A stretch of DNA of 64,000 nucleotides. It comes from Noviherbaspirillum saxi (GTDB taxonomy: Bacteria; Pseudomonadota; Gammaproteobacteria; Burkholderiales; Burkholderiaceae_D). The stretch covers positions 1,426,001-1,490,000 of the forward strand of contig NZ_QYUO01000002.1 in the NCBI RefSeq assembly GCF_003591035.1, given 5' to 3'. The notes under the pieces are model-generated. The model was not told where the DNA came from and searched no databases. It worked only from the letters and a program-made list of their open reading frames with translations. Below are positions 15,813 to 24,277 of the stretch, piece by piece (the stretch's first letter is position 1; each line of letters opens with the position of its first letter). The position numbers were made by a program, and so were the translations under genes.

Positions 15813-17042
15813 ATGCTCAACGGGTTGTGGCTGGGCTTTTTTGTCATCGCGGCATTCAGCGCATCGGCGCGCTGGTTGCTGGGTGGAGAATCGGCTGTTT
15901 TTGCGGCAATGGTAGAAAGCCTGTTTGCCATGGCCAAATTGTCGGTCGAGGTAATGATTCTGCTGTTCGGGACGCTGACGCTATGGATGGGATTTCTTCG
16001 AATTGCAGAAAAGGCAGGACTGGTCGATATACTGGCGCGTTTGCTCTCGCCACTGTTCCGACGTCTGATGCCGGAAGTCCCAGACCGTCATCCGGCTCTT
16101 GGCTTGATCACGCTCAACTTTACCGCCAATGCCCTGGGACTCGACAATGCCGCAACGCCGATGGGTTTGAAAGCGATGCGAGCTTTGCAAGAGCTGAACC
16201 CGAATTCCGGCACGGCAAGCAATGCCCAGGTACTGTTCCTAGTGTTGAATGCGTCTTCATTGACCCTGCTTCCGGTGTCAATCTTCATGTACCGGGCACA
16301 ACAGGGTGCCAGCGATCCAACCTTGGTCTTTCTTCCCATTTTGCTGGCAACTACGGCGTCCACGCTTGCCGGATTCCTTTCGGTAGCCTTCGTGCAGCGT
16401 ATCAAATTGCATGACCCGGTTGTGCTTGCCTGGCTGTGCGGTGCCGGACTGGCGCTGTCGGCCGCAATAGCCACGCTTGCAGGAATGTCAGCAGTTGCCT
16501 TGGCCGCCCTGTCTTCGCTCCTTGGCAATCTGGTCTTGTTCAGCCTAATTGTGGTCTTTGTGGTGTTCGGCGCGCTGCGCAAGGTGCCGGTATATGAAAG
16601 CTTCGTCGAAGGTGCCAAGGAAGGCTTCGACGTGGCCCGTAACCTGCTGCCCTATCTGGTCGCGATGTTATGCGCAGTCGGCGTGCTGCGTGCCTCAGGC
16701 GCGCTGGATATGTTACTGGAGGGATTACGCTACCTGATCCAGGTTGCCGGCTGGGATACGCGCTTTGTCGACGCGCTGCCGACCGCCCTGGTCAAGCCGT
16801 TTTCAGGTAGTGCCGCACGCGCGATGCTGATCGAATTGATGAAGACCAGCGGCGTGGACAGCTTTCCCGCTCTGGTTGCAGCCACGGTGCAAGGCAGTAC
16901 CGAAACGACTTTTTACGTGCTCGCCGTGTATTTCGGCGCAGTTGGCATCCAGCGAGCCCGTCATGCGGTTACTTGCGCACTGTTGGCGGACGTCGCGGGC
17001 GTCATGGCGTCGATCGGCGTGTGCTACTGGTTCTTTGGATGA
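15813..17042 (+). CDS. Fused SpmA-SpmB-like nucleoside-recognition (Gate domain) membrane protein
   Basis: The ATG at 15813 follows GAAGGA, giving 409 residues; the longer open frame upstream is not conserved. Two nucleoside-recognition/Gate domains lie in tandem. The N-terminal half carries MLNGLWLGFFVIAAF, LGLITLNFTANALGLDNAATPMG and NASSLTLLP, as in spore maturation protein SpmA. The C-terminal half carries EGAKEGFDVARNLLPYLVAMLCAVGVLR, KPFSGSAARAM and GSTETTFYVLAVYFGAVG, as in SpmB. In Bacillus these are two separate genes needed for spore core dehydration; in non-sporulating proteobacteria the fusion is common and the substrate is unknown. About ten membrane helices are predicted. It is followed by a short leftward gene 22 nt away, so it ends its transcript. 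Confidence 0.9.
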   Translation: MLNGLWLGFFVIAAFSASARWLLGGESAVFAAMVESLFAMAKLSVEVMILLFGTLTLWMGFLRIAEKAGLVDILARLLSPLFRRLMPEVPDRHPALGLITLNFTANALGLDNAATPMGLKAMRALQELNPNSGTASNAQVLFLVLNASSLTLLPVSIFMYRAQQGASDPTLVFLPILLATTASTLAGFLSVAFVQRIKLHDPVVLAWLCGAGLALSAAIATLAGMSAVALAALSSLLGNLVLFSLIVVFVVFGALRKVPVYESFVEGAKEGFDVARNLLPYLVAMLCAVGVLRASGALDMLLEGLRYLIQVAGWDTRFVDALPTALVKPFSGSAARAMLIELMKTSGVDSFPALVAATVQGSTETTFYVLAVYFGAVGIQRARHAVTCALLADVAGVMASIGVCYWFFG

Positions 17043-17064
17043 ATGCGCCGGGAATCGGTTATCT

Positions 17065-17289
17065 TCAACGTGCACGGGAAAGAATCACCAGCCAGCGGCG
17101 CAGTACCAGCAATTCCAGGTGGCCGGCTTCCACGCCTGTGCTGCAATCGAGGACTGGATTCACTTTGTAATAACGTTTACGGAAATCGTGGCAGACAAAC
17201 AGTTCACGCTTGCCGAAGCGTACCAGGAACGAAGTGGGAGCGTATTCGAGACCAAAACGCGGGCTGAAAGAATGATTCAGGTGAGCCAT
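17065..17289 (-). CDS. SOS-box-associated small protein, 74 aa
   Basis: The ATG at 17289 follows a strong AAGGAG site with 7-nt spacing. The product begins MAHLNHSFSPRFGLEYAPTS and continues LVRFGKRELFVCHDFRKRYY; it is basic, with two Cys, and has no signal peptide. I recall similar unnamed small proteins in Burkholderiales but can give no function. A perfect LexA box (17343-17358) lies about 54 nt upstream in the promoter region of this gene, and no other gene starts from that side, so I infer damage-inducible expression. The gene is monocistronic, convergent with the SpmAB-like gene. Confidence 0.75.
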   Translation of the reverse strand: MAHLNHSFSPRFGLEYAPTSFLVRFGKRELFVCHDFRKRYYKVNPVLDCSTGVEAGHLELLVLRRWLVILSRAR

Positions 17290-17342
17290 GATGATTCTCC
17301 TTTTTCCGAAAGCGTGAATGAGCAGTTACTGTAGCACAAGTA

Positions 17343-17358
17343 CTGTATAAATAAACAG
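17343..17358 (-). promoter_or_regulatory. LexA (SOS) operator
   Basis: CTGTATAAATAAACAG is a perfect CTGT-N8-ACAG site with an A/T-only centre, and the palindrome extends to TA..TA on both sides (17341-17360). It overlaps the expected promoter of the 74-residue gene. The gammaproteobacterial consensus is also used by betaproteobacterial LexA. Confidence 0.85.
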
Positions 17359-17498
17359 TAATTTCGATAAGTCACTTTACCTGTAGTAAGTGGCTGCTGT
17401 AATTAACTAGTTCCGGAAAGAAATAATCAGGCTGCAATTGCCCTTGGATTGACGGACCGATGAACGCCACGCGCAACCGTGAAGCGCCGGCTGGATGC

Positions 17499-18167
17499 TC
17501 AAGAAGATCGAACGGCGGCAGGCTTTTCAAGCGCCTTGTCGTTGTGTGTCTGCGAAGTCAAATCGCGTAACGAAGCAAGGGCAAGCGCAAGAAAAGCGAC
17601 CGCGCACAGCTTGTAGGTGAGCTTGACCCATGTGCGGGATGCATTCCGAAACAGGCGCGCAATGACCGCAGCGCAAAAAAATGCCCACAGCACTGACGCC
17701 ATCATGAATCCGGAAAAGAATACTGTGTAGTCCACATAGCCTGGCTGTTGAATGCCGACAGCACCCATTGCGCTGCCGATGGCAGCCCAGAATGCGAGGT
17801 TTTGCGGATTGGTCAGGGATAGAGTAGCCCCAGAGCGCAGCGCGGGACGTGAAGAGGCCCTCGGCGATGGCACAATTGAAAATTCCCGGCTCGCCGCGAT
17901 CCAGGCATCTCTTGCCAGCCAGAGTAAATAGATTGCACCGGCCAGACCGATCGGCAAGCGCAACGCCTCAAGCTGAAGCAGCATGCCAACGCCGACCAGT
18001 CCCAGCACAGCCCAGGTAGCGTCTCCTACCAGCGATCCGACCTGAACCTCAAACGCTGGCCGGAAACCTCCCCGCACGCCTTGACGCACCGTTTCTGCAA
18101 ACACCGCGCCGGGTGCGGCGTTAAAGACAAGCCCCAGCAGGAAAGCCGACAGAAAAAGACCAATCAT
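17499..18167 (-). CDS. LysE/RhtB-family amino-acid exporter
   Basis: The 222-residue membrane protein has the LysE pattern. The N-terminal helix FLSAFLLGLVFNAAPGAVFAET contains the family NAxPGP-like turn. It is followed by the GGFRPAFEVQVGSLVGDATW segment, then LSLTNPQNLAFWAAIG, and two C-terminal helices. Such proteins export amino acids or small metabolites by proton exchange; the substrate cannot be read from sequence. The C-terminal tail (SQTHNDKALEKPAAVRSS) is hydrophilic and somewhat long. It is preceded by the class A PBP gene in the opposite order on the same strand, with a 46-nt gap, but a functional link is unlikely. Confidence 0.88.
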   Translation of the reverse strand: MIGLFLSAFLLGLVFNAAPGAVFAETVRQGVRGGFRPAFEVQVGSLVGDATWAVLGLVGVGMLLQLEALRLPIGLAGAIYLLWLARDAWIAASREFSIVPSPRASSRPALRSGATLSLTNPQNLAFWAAIGSAMGAVGIQQPGYVDYTVFFSGFMMASVLWAFFCAAVIARLFRNASRTWVKLTYKLCAVAFLALALASLRDLTSQTHNDKALEKPAAVRSS

Positions 18168-18213
18168 GTTGATAGCGCGTAGTGGATAGTCGTGTGAAGT
18201 ATCTCAGTAAAAA

Positions 18214-20673
18214 CTAGTTTCCTCCTCTGTACATATTGTCATCCAGCGGGGTGCTCGGCTTTTGCACCGGTGCGGTCGATGGCGACGGCGCCGGCCCTGC
18301 GGGCCGGTTGCCAAACAGGCGCTCCCAGAAACCGCGGGTGTCTTCGACACCCACTGCCGAGACGCCATTGCCGTTGACGTACTCCTTGTACATCCAGTCG
18401 CCCTCCACCTGCGCAATACCATCCGGCAGGCCTCGTTCGAATGGCGCCTTGCCTTTCAATGCAGTGCGCATGTAGTCGATCCAGATCGGCAATGCCACCG
18501 TGCCGCCGAACTCCCTGCCGCCGAGCGAGCGCGGCTTGTCGTAACCCATCCATGCGACGCCGACCGTGTTGCCGCCATATCCGGCGAACCAGCCGTCCAT
18601 GGCGTCGTTGGTCGTACCGGTCTTGCCCGCAAGGTCGCGCCGACCGATTTTCTGGCTGGCTGCAAAGGCGGTGCCGCCATTGATCACATCGCGCATCATC
18701 GTATCCATGATGAAGGCATTGCGGCCATCGAGTACGCGGTTTGCCTCGTCGCCGGCCTTGACCGGGTTGGATTCGGTCAGCACATTGCCGCGGTTATCGA
18801 CGATCTTCTGGATCAGGAAAGGCGTCACTTGATAACCGCCATTGGCAAATACCGCATACCCCCTTGCCATTTGCATGGGTGTGACGGACCCGGTGCCAAG
18901 CGTCATGGTGAGATTGGCCGGATGCTTGTCCTGATCGAAGCCGAAACGGGTCAGGTATTGCTGTGCAAAGCCCGGCGTGATCGATTGCAGGATGCGGATC
19001 GACACCAGGTTCTTGGATCGCTTCAGCCCGGTACGCATGGTGACCGGCCCATCGTACTGGCCGTTGTCGTTCTGCGGCTCCCACGACTGTCCACCGGTTT
19101 CGGAAGCATTGATGATGAGCGGGACATCGTTGACCAGCGTACCCGGCGAGAAGCCTTTTTCCAGCGCGGCCGAATAGATGAAAGGCTTGATGGTGGAACC
19201 GGGCTGCCGCCAGGCCTGATTGACATGGTCGAACTGGTTGAAGGCGAAGTCGAAGCCGCCCACCATCGCGCGCAGCGAGCCATCCTGGGCGTCGAGCGAG
19301 ACGAATGCGGCCGACACCTCCGGCATTTGCGTAATTGCCCATTTCTTTTTGGCGTCGCGGATTACCCTGATCACGGCGCCCCGGCGAATCCGGTTCTGTC
19401 CCTTGCTGGTCAGCGCGGAGGAGGCAAAGCGCAGGCCTTCGCCGGAGATTTCGATATCGTCGCCGGACAGCAGATCCGCACGCACGAGCTTGGCCGATGC
19501 CGAGGTCACCACCGCGGATTGCAGTTCGTCGCTGTCCGGGTACTTGAGCAATGCTTCCGACACGGCTTGCTGCCGCTCGTCTTCATCCGCCGGCAGATCG
19601 ATGAAAGCTTCCGGGCCGCGATAGCCATGCCGACGCTCGTAATCCATCACGCCCCGGCGCACGGCATTGTAGGCCGCATTCTGGTCCGCGCTGTTCAGCG
19701 TGGTGTAGACGCTGTAGCCATGCGTATAGATGTCGTCCTTGTATTGCGCATACATGTACTGGCGCACGGCTTCGGCGGCATGTTCGGCATGGGTGCTGTA
19801 GCGGCGGCGGTCGCTGCGCACCACCAGTTTCTCCTGCGATGCGCGCGCATATTGCTCGGGCGTGATATAGCCGAGTTCACGCATGCGCTTGAGGATGTAT
19901 TGCTGGCGTTGGCCGGCACGGGTCGGATTGACGATGGGATTGGCGCCGGCGGGCGCCTTCGGCAGGCCGGCCAGCATTGCGGCTTCGGCAATCGTCAGGT
20001 CCTTGACTGCCTTGCCGAAATACACGCGCGCAGCGCTGCCGAAACCATAAGCCCGCTCACCCAAATAAATCTGGTTCATGTAGAGCTCGAGGATCTGGTC
20101 TTTCGTCAGATGCCGCTCGATTTCGTAGGCGAGCACGATTTCATGGATCTTGCGGCCGTAGGTTTTCTGGCGCGACAAGAAAAACGTCCGTGCTACCTGC
20201 ATCGTGATGGTCGAGGCGCCTTGTGCCCGGCTTGAACGAAGATTGGCCAGGCCCGCGCGAATGACGCCGATATAGTCGACACCGCCATGTTCATAAAAAC
20301 GGTCGTCCTCGATCGACAGCAATGCCTTTTTCATCACGTCCGGCATTTGGGCGATCGGAATGAAATCACGCCTTTCCTCGCCAAATTCTCCGATCAGCAC
20401 TTCATCGGCGGTATAAACACGCAGCGGAATCTTGGGACGGTAATCGATCAACGCGTCAAGCGACGGAAGGTTGGGCGTAACGAACAGCGTCACGTAACCG
20501 AAAACAAGCAGGCAGACCAGGATGAAGGCCGCAAACAGGACTGCGCCGACCTGCAGCAACCGGCCGGACAGCGGCATGCTCGACGATTTGCGCGATGAAG
20601 ATGAAGTGCGCGACTTTCTGGCCAACGTTATCCCCTTTTTGAATTTCTCAGGCAACGCCACTTTAACAGGCAT
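18214..20673 (-). CDS. mrcA: Class A penicillin-binding protein 1A (bifunctional glycosyltransferase/transpeptidase)
   Basis: The 819-residue enzyme polymerises and cross-links peptidoglycan. A Ser/Arg-rich cytoplasmic tail and one membrane helix (about 41-66) precede the GT51 domain, with catalytic Glu in IEDDRFYEHGGVD (residue 122) and STITMQVAR. An OB-like insert follows, then the transpeptidase with nucleophile Ser in PGSTIKPF (about 490), SKN in RSKNLVS and KTGTTNDAMDGW (about 685). The C-terminus is Pro/Ser-rich. The insert and length fit PBP1A rather than PBP1B. The start is uncertain: a weak site precedes the ATG at 20673, and Met33 (SMPLSGRLLQ) is an alternative. It is not next to the usual pilM-pilQ/aroK genes in this window. 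Confidence 0.95.
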   Translation of the reverse strand: MPVKVALPEKFKKGITLARKSRTSSSSRKSSSMPLSGRLLQVGAVLFAAFILVCLLVFGYVTLFVTPNLPSLDALIDYRPKIPLRVYTADEVLIGEFGEERRDFIPIAQMPDVMKKALLSIEDDRFYEHGGVDYIGVIRAGLANLRSSRAQGASTITMQVARTFFLSRQKTYGRKIHEIVLAYEIERHLTKDQILELYMNQIYLGERAYGFGSAARVYFGKAVKDLTIAEAAMLAGLPKAPAGANPIVNPTRAGQRQQYILKRMRELGYITPEQYARASQEKLVVRSDRRRYSTHAEHAAEAVRQYMYAQYKDDIYTHGYSVYTTLNSADQNAAYNAVRRGVMDYERRHGYRGPEAFIDLPADEDERQQAVSEALLKYPDSDELQSAVVTSASAKLVRADLLSGDDIEISGEGLRFASSALTSKGQNRIRRGAVIRVIRDAKKKWAITQMPEVSAAFVSLDAQDGSLRAMVGGFDFAFNQFDHVNQAWRQPGSTIKPFIYSAALEKGFSPGTLVNDVPLIINASETGGQSWEPQNDNGQYDGPVTMRTGLKRSKNLVSIRILQSITPGFAQQYLTRFGFDQDKHPANLTMTLGTGSVTPMQMARGYAVFANGGYQVTPFLIQKIVDNRGNVLTESNPVKAGDEANRVLDGRNAFIMDTMMRDVINGGTAFAASQKIGRRDLAGKTGTTNDAMDGWFAGYGGNTVGVAWMGYDKPRSLGGREFGGTVALPIWIDYMRTALKGKAPFERGLPDGIAQVEGDWMYKEYVNGNGVSAVGVEDTRGFWERLFGNRPAGPAPSPSTAPVQKPSTPLDDNMYRGGN

Positions 20674-20701
20674 TGAACCCGGGGATGTAACGCGTTGTTA
20701 C

Positions 20702-20731
20702 GACAGGTGCGCGATGCGGCGCGCACCTGTC
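20702..20731. other. Perfect 11-bp inverted repeat between two leftward genes
   Basis: GACAGGTGCGC (20702-20712) and GCGCACCTGTC (20721-20731) form a GC-rich hairpin with an 8-nt loop. It lies after the 108-residue gene and before the PBP gene on the same strand. Without a T-run it is a weak terminator candidate or a binding site. Confidence 0.55.
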
Positions 20732-20775
20732 TGCAGCCGGGAAGGCTGCGTTTCAGAGCAGATAAGGATTAGCGA

Positions 20776-21102
20776 TTAATGAAGATGTTGTTTCAGAGTG
20801 GAAATGGCCTTGCGGGCTTGGCGTACCGCATTTTGCAGTTGCACGTCCACATATTCGGTCTGGCTGCATGCCTGCATCGCGCGATCACCGATTTTTTCCA
20901 GTTTGGATACGCATTGCCGCAACTGGTCCGGACCCTGGCCCTGCTCGGCAACCTGACTTGCATGATCGGACTCCCGCTCGAGCTCACTCAGGCAGGTACG
21001 CAGACGGTCCGGCACATCACTGCTCATTTCACACATCTGTGCCGCGTTGTCGATACATTGTTCCACTTGAGAAAAGCGCTCTTTGAGCTGTGTTGCTTGC
21101 AT
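20776..21102 (-). CDS. Small helical protein of unknown function, 108 aa
   Basis: The ATG at 21102 follows a strong AAAGGAG site; upstream codons in the same frame look non-coding. The product is all-helical with heptad-like spacing and repeated Cys (QCIDNAAQMCEMSS, LRTCLSELERESDHAS, LRQCVSKLEKIGDRAMQACSQTE). It appears to contain two internally similar helical hairpins, each with Leu-Arg-x-Cys then Leu-Glu. There is no signal peptide, so it is predicted cytoplasmic. I recognise it only as the kind of short conserved protein seen in Oxalobacteraceae; no function is known to me. It is a single gene with a hairpin downstream. Confidence 0.7.
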   Translation of the reverse strand: MQATQLKERFSQVEQCIDNAAQMCEMSSDVPDRLRTCLSELERESDHASQVAEQGQGPDQLRQCVSKLEKIGDRAMQACSQTEYVDVQLQNAVRQARKAISTLKQHLH

Positions 21103-21292
21103 AGCATCTCCTTTGAATGCAACGATGGATGCCGTTTGGTACTTGTCCCTTTTGTTAGTTCCGGATATCGGTAAATTTCTATAAAGAGAAAAATGCAAGC
21201 CGGCACAACGTCAGTGTTTGTACTTTGTACATTTTTTCGGTAAAGATGAATACCGGTTGCCGCCTTGCCGGCAAGATTGCACCTGGAGGGCG

Positions 21293-22495
21293 ATGGCAGG
21301 CATCTTGCACGTCATTTCAGATGTTTTCGCAGTTAAGGTGCATGCCGTGAAACCCCATCCTTTTCGTGACCGCCGTGATGCCGGACGTCAACTTGCCGCC
21401 GCTCTCGCCTTTCTCAGATCCAGCCGGCCGGTCGTACTCGCCTTGCCACGTGGCGGCGTACCGGTTGCCTATGAAGTGGCCATAGCGCTCGACGCACCGC
21501 TGGACTTGCTGCTGGCACGCAAGATTCCTGCGCCGGGTTTTTCAGAGTTCGGCATCGGGGCTGTAGTTGACGGCGATCCGCCGATCCGTGTTCTGAATCG
21601 CGCTGCGGTGGAACGTCTCCAACCCTCGACGGAATATCTGGAGGCCGAAGTGCAGCGTCAGCTGGCGGAAATTGCCAGGCGACGGCTGGCTTATTGCGGC
21701 GAACGAGCGCCGATATCGGTAATTGGCCGCAATGTGATACTGGTCGACGATGGCGCCGCGACCGGGGGCACGATGAAGGCGGCGTTGCGCGCATTGGCGG
21801 GCATGCGCACAGGCAAACTGGTATTTGCCTTGCCGGTCGCCCCCTCCGATACCCTATCCAGCCTGCAGGCTGAAGCCGATGAGGGCATCTGCCTGGTCGT
21901 GCCGCCAGGCTTTCGGGCGGTCAGTCAGTATTACGACGACTTTGCACAAACCGGCGATGACGAAGTGACGGCCCTGCTGGCCGCGGCCGCCAGTCGCGAA
22001 CTCGTTGGTGTCGCCGCCATGGAGAACGTGATGAAAACCCTAGCGCAGGCCATGACGCATGACGTCAGTATCGTGGGGCCGCACGACAACGTGCAGCGCG
22101 CCGCATTGATCATGAGCGACTGGGATGTCGGCGTGCTGCCGGTATGCGACGGGCAACGCCTGATCGGCATGATTACCGAACGCGACATTGCACTGCAGAC
22201 AGCCGCCGGCAGGACTGCTGAAGAAATCCGGGTCGCCGATGTCATGACCGATGAAGTGGAATGGTGTTTTGAAGACCAGGACACCGCCGAGGTCCTGCAG
22301 CGAATGAAAGAGCTGCAGCTGTCTCGCATTCCCGTACTTGACCGTGACATGCGGCTGGTCGGCATGGTGGCACTGAAGGATTTGGCACCGACTGAGGACG
22401 TGCCTGCCGAGCCATCTGCCGCGGGTGACGAAGAAGGCAAGGAAATCGTACGCCTGCGCCGGCCGCAATCGGACCAGGCCGATGGCTGGTTTTGA
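21293..22495 (+). CDS. Phosphoribosyltransferase fused to a CBS-domain pair
   Basis: The product of about 400 residues joins two modules. The first is a type I phosphoribosyltransferase (FRDRRDAGRQLAAAL, LALPRGGVPVAYEVA, LLLARKIPAPGFSEFGIGAV) with the PRPP loop VILVDDGAATGGTMKAAL, of the family usually annotated as a stand-alone predicted phosphoribosyltransferase. The second is a CBS pair (from about residue 250: AMTHDVSIVGPHDNVQRAALIM, then VADVMTDEVEWCFEDQDTAEVL), a module that binds adenosine nucleotides. The join suggests nucleotide-controlled activity, but the substrate is unknown. GGAGG lies close to the ATG at 21293; GTG at 21347, just before the conserved FRDRRDAG, is an alternative start. 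It stands before the hemerythrin and BrkB genes. Confidence 0.83.
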   Translation: MAGILHVISDVFAVKVHAVKPHPFRDRRDAGRQLAAALAFLRSSRPVVLALPRGGVPVAYEVAIALDAPLDLLLARKIPAPGFSEFGIGAVVDGDPPIRVLNRAAVERLQPSTEYLEAEVQRQLAEIARRRLAYCGERAPISVIGRNVILVDDGAATGGTMKAALRALAGMRTGKLVFALPVAPSDTLSSLQAEADEGICLVVPPGFRAVSQYYDDFAQTGDDEVTALLAAAASRELVGVAAMENVMKTLAQAMTHDVSIVGPHDNVQRAALIMSDWDVGVLPVCDGQRLIGMITERDIALQTAAGRTAEEIRVADVMTDEVEWCFEDQDTAEVLQRMKELQLSRIPVLDRDMRLVGMVALKDLAPTEDVPAEPSAAGDEEGKEIVRLRRPQSDQADGWF

Positions 22496-22690
22496 CCTGA
22501 TTGATTCCATGCACGTGGTCGACAATATGCGGGCGGGCTTGGGAAGGCTGCCCGATCAGCGTCAACGCGCGCAAGTCATTGCCGAATTGTAGCGAAGTTG
22601 CAGAATGCGGCGCGCAGGTATGTTGTTTGCAAGGGTGTGCAGTTCTCTGCATGCCCATATCAACAACGAGCAACAATGAAGGAGATCATC

Positions 22691-23278
22691 ATGATGAAAT
22701 CGTTCACCGACAGGATGTCGCCAAGCATTACCAACATGATCCGCATGGACCATACCTCGGTACTGGAAACTTTCCATCAGTACGAAATCAGCAGCAGCCC
22801 GCAATTGAAGAAAGCCCTGGTCAGCACCGTCTGCCTCGCTTTGGAAATTCATGCGCAACTGGAAGAAGAAATCTTTTATCCGGCCATGCGCGATCTTGCC
22901 GACGACACATCGCTCGTCGGAAAAAGCCTTCCCGAGCATAACGAAATACGGCGCCTGATCGGACAGCTGCATACAATGCAGCCGGCCGACCCGACCTATG
23001 ATCAGACCTTCATGGAATTGATGCGCAATGTACTGCACCATGTCGCCGATGAAGAAACCACGCTGCTGCCGGATGCCGAACGTCTGCTGACCGACCGGCT
23101 GGGCGAACTCGGCATGCAGATGACCAAACGGCGCATGCAATTGATGGCGCCGCGCGTCGGCGAAATCGCGTCCAATACCGCACGTTCGCTGCCGACCAGT
23201 TCCATGCTGGTCGCCGCCGGTGCCGTACTGGCCGGGACCTATTTCGCAAAGCGGGCGATGGACCATCGTCATCACTGA
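22691..23278 (+). CDS. Hemerythrin-like HHE-domain protein
   Basis: AAGGAG at 22679-22684 precedes the ATG at 22691, giving 195 residues. The four-helix hemerythrin domain keeps the di-iron ligands in order: MDHTSVLETFHQYE, ALEIHAQLEEEIFYPAM, LPEHNEIRRLI and LHHVADEETTLLPDAE. Such proteins bind oxygen, NO or iron. A C-terminal extension has a hydrophobic stretch (SSMLVAAGAVLAGTYFAKRAM) that may anchor it to the membrane, followed by a His-rich end. It begins a probable rightward unit with the BrkB-like gene 12 nt downstream. Gene clusters of this type are often seen among stress-related genes, but that is only suggestive. Confidence 0.9.
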   Translation: MMKSFTDRMSPSITNMIRMDHTSVLETFHQYEISSSPQLKKALVSTVCLALEIHAQLEEEIFYPAMRDLADDTSLVGKSLPEHNEIRRLIGQLHTMQPADPTYDQTFMELMRNVLHHVADEETTLLPDAERLLTDRLGELGMQMTKRRMQLMAPRVGEIASNTARSLPTSSMLVAAGAVLAGTYFAKRAMDHRHH

Positions 23279-23290
23279 CACGCGTGCACG

Positions 23291-24277
23291 ATGGCGATTG
23301 CCCCGAACAATAGTCGTGTGCTACCCGGACGTCCGCAATCAGGCGCCCGTCCGGGCATGATCAAACGAAAGAACCGGCGGCTGCACGGCTTTCGCGGTGT
23401 CAGTCCTGTGCTTGTTATCAAGAAGGCAGGCAAAGAATTTCTTGACGACGACATGACCACGTATGCGTCCGCCCTTTCCTATCAGGTCTTGTTCTCGATT
23501 TTTCCTTTCATTATTTTCCTGATCGCCTTGCTTGGGTTTCTCCATCTGTCGAGCTTTTTCGACTGGCTGCGGGGGAATGCGCAACTGTTCCTGCCGCAGG
23601 AAGCGATGGGACCGGTCAACCAGGTAATCGAGGAGTTGCAGCAGCAGAAATCCGGCGTTCTCTCGCTCGGTGTCGTTGTCGCACTATGGTCCGCATCGGC
23701 CGCTGTGCGCGCAACCATCAATGCATTGAATGTCGCCTACGATGTCCGCGAAACGCGCCCCGCATGGAAGTTGTATCCACTGTCACTGATCTATACCGTG
23801 GGATTTGCCGCCCTGCTGATTGCAGCGGCCGCCCTAATGACGATCGGTCCGCAAGCGATGCAGTGGATCGCGGTCCAGTTCCGGATAGAGCAATTGTTCG
23901 TGACGCTATGGGCGGTCCTGCGCTGGCCAATTGCCCTGCTGCTGCTGACGCTGTCGGTCGCCGTGATCTATCACGTAGCGCCCAATGTCAGGCAACGCTT
24001 CCATTTCATCACCCCGGGCGCGGTGCTCGCCATCCTGTTCTGGATCGCCACATCCCTCGGCTTCAATTTCTACGTGAGCAACTTTGCCAATTACAGTGCC
24101 ACCTACGGCAGCATCGGGACCATCATCGTCTTGCTGCTTTTCTTCTTCATCTCTGCCTCTGCCCTGCTGTTTGGAGCTGAAGTCAATGCAGTGATCGAAC
24201 AACATGCGCCGCAGGCGGAAACACCGGATGGACAATCATTGAGCGAAGCCACTGAGCCGGAGCACAAAAAGCCATGA
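23291..24277 (+). CDS. YihY/BrkB-family inner-membrane protein
   Basis: The 328-residue protein has the YihY/BrkB signature. An N-terminal amphipathic segment is followed by TTYASALSYQVLFSIFPFIIFLIALLGF, ALWSASAAVRATINALNVAYDV, LLLLTLSVAVIYHVAPNV and TPGAVLAILFWIATSLGFNFYVSN, then YGSIGTIIVLLLFFFISASALLFGAEVN. About six helices are predicted. The family was once called ribonuclease BN by mistake; its real function is unsettled. The first 22 residues are not typical, and Met23 (MIKRKNRRLHG) is a possible start. The stop overlaps the aldo/keto reductase ATG by four bases, indicating coupling. Confidence 0.9.
   Translation: MAIAPNNSRVLPGRPQSGARPGMIKRKNRRLHGFRGVSPVLVIKKAGKEFLDDDMTTYASALSYQVLFSIFPFIIFLIALLGFLHLSSFFDWLRGNAQLFLPQEAMGPVNQVIEELQQQKSGVLSLGVVVALWSASAAVRATINALNVAYDVRETRPAWKLYPLSLIYTVGFAALLIAAAALMTIGPQAMQWIAVQFRIEQLFVTLWAVLRWPIALLLLTLSVAVIYHVAPNVRQRFHFITPGAVLAILFWIATSLGFNFYVSNFANYSATYGSIGTIIVLLLFFFISASALLFGAEVNAVIEQHAPQAETPDGQSLSEATEPEHKKP

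Noticed and set aside
18262..20235. A 657-codon open frame on the plus strand opposite the class A PBP gene
   Set aside because: It is an artefact of GC-biased codon use; the opposite strand carries a fully conserved enzyme and this frame has no ribosome site or known motif. The same holds for long antisense frames at 2124-3095, 37508-39163, 42962-44563 and 60728-62074.
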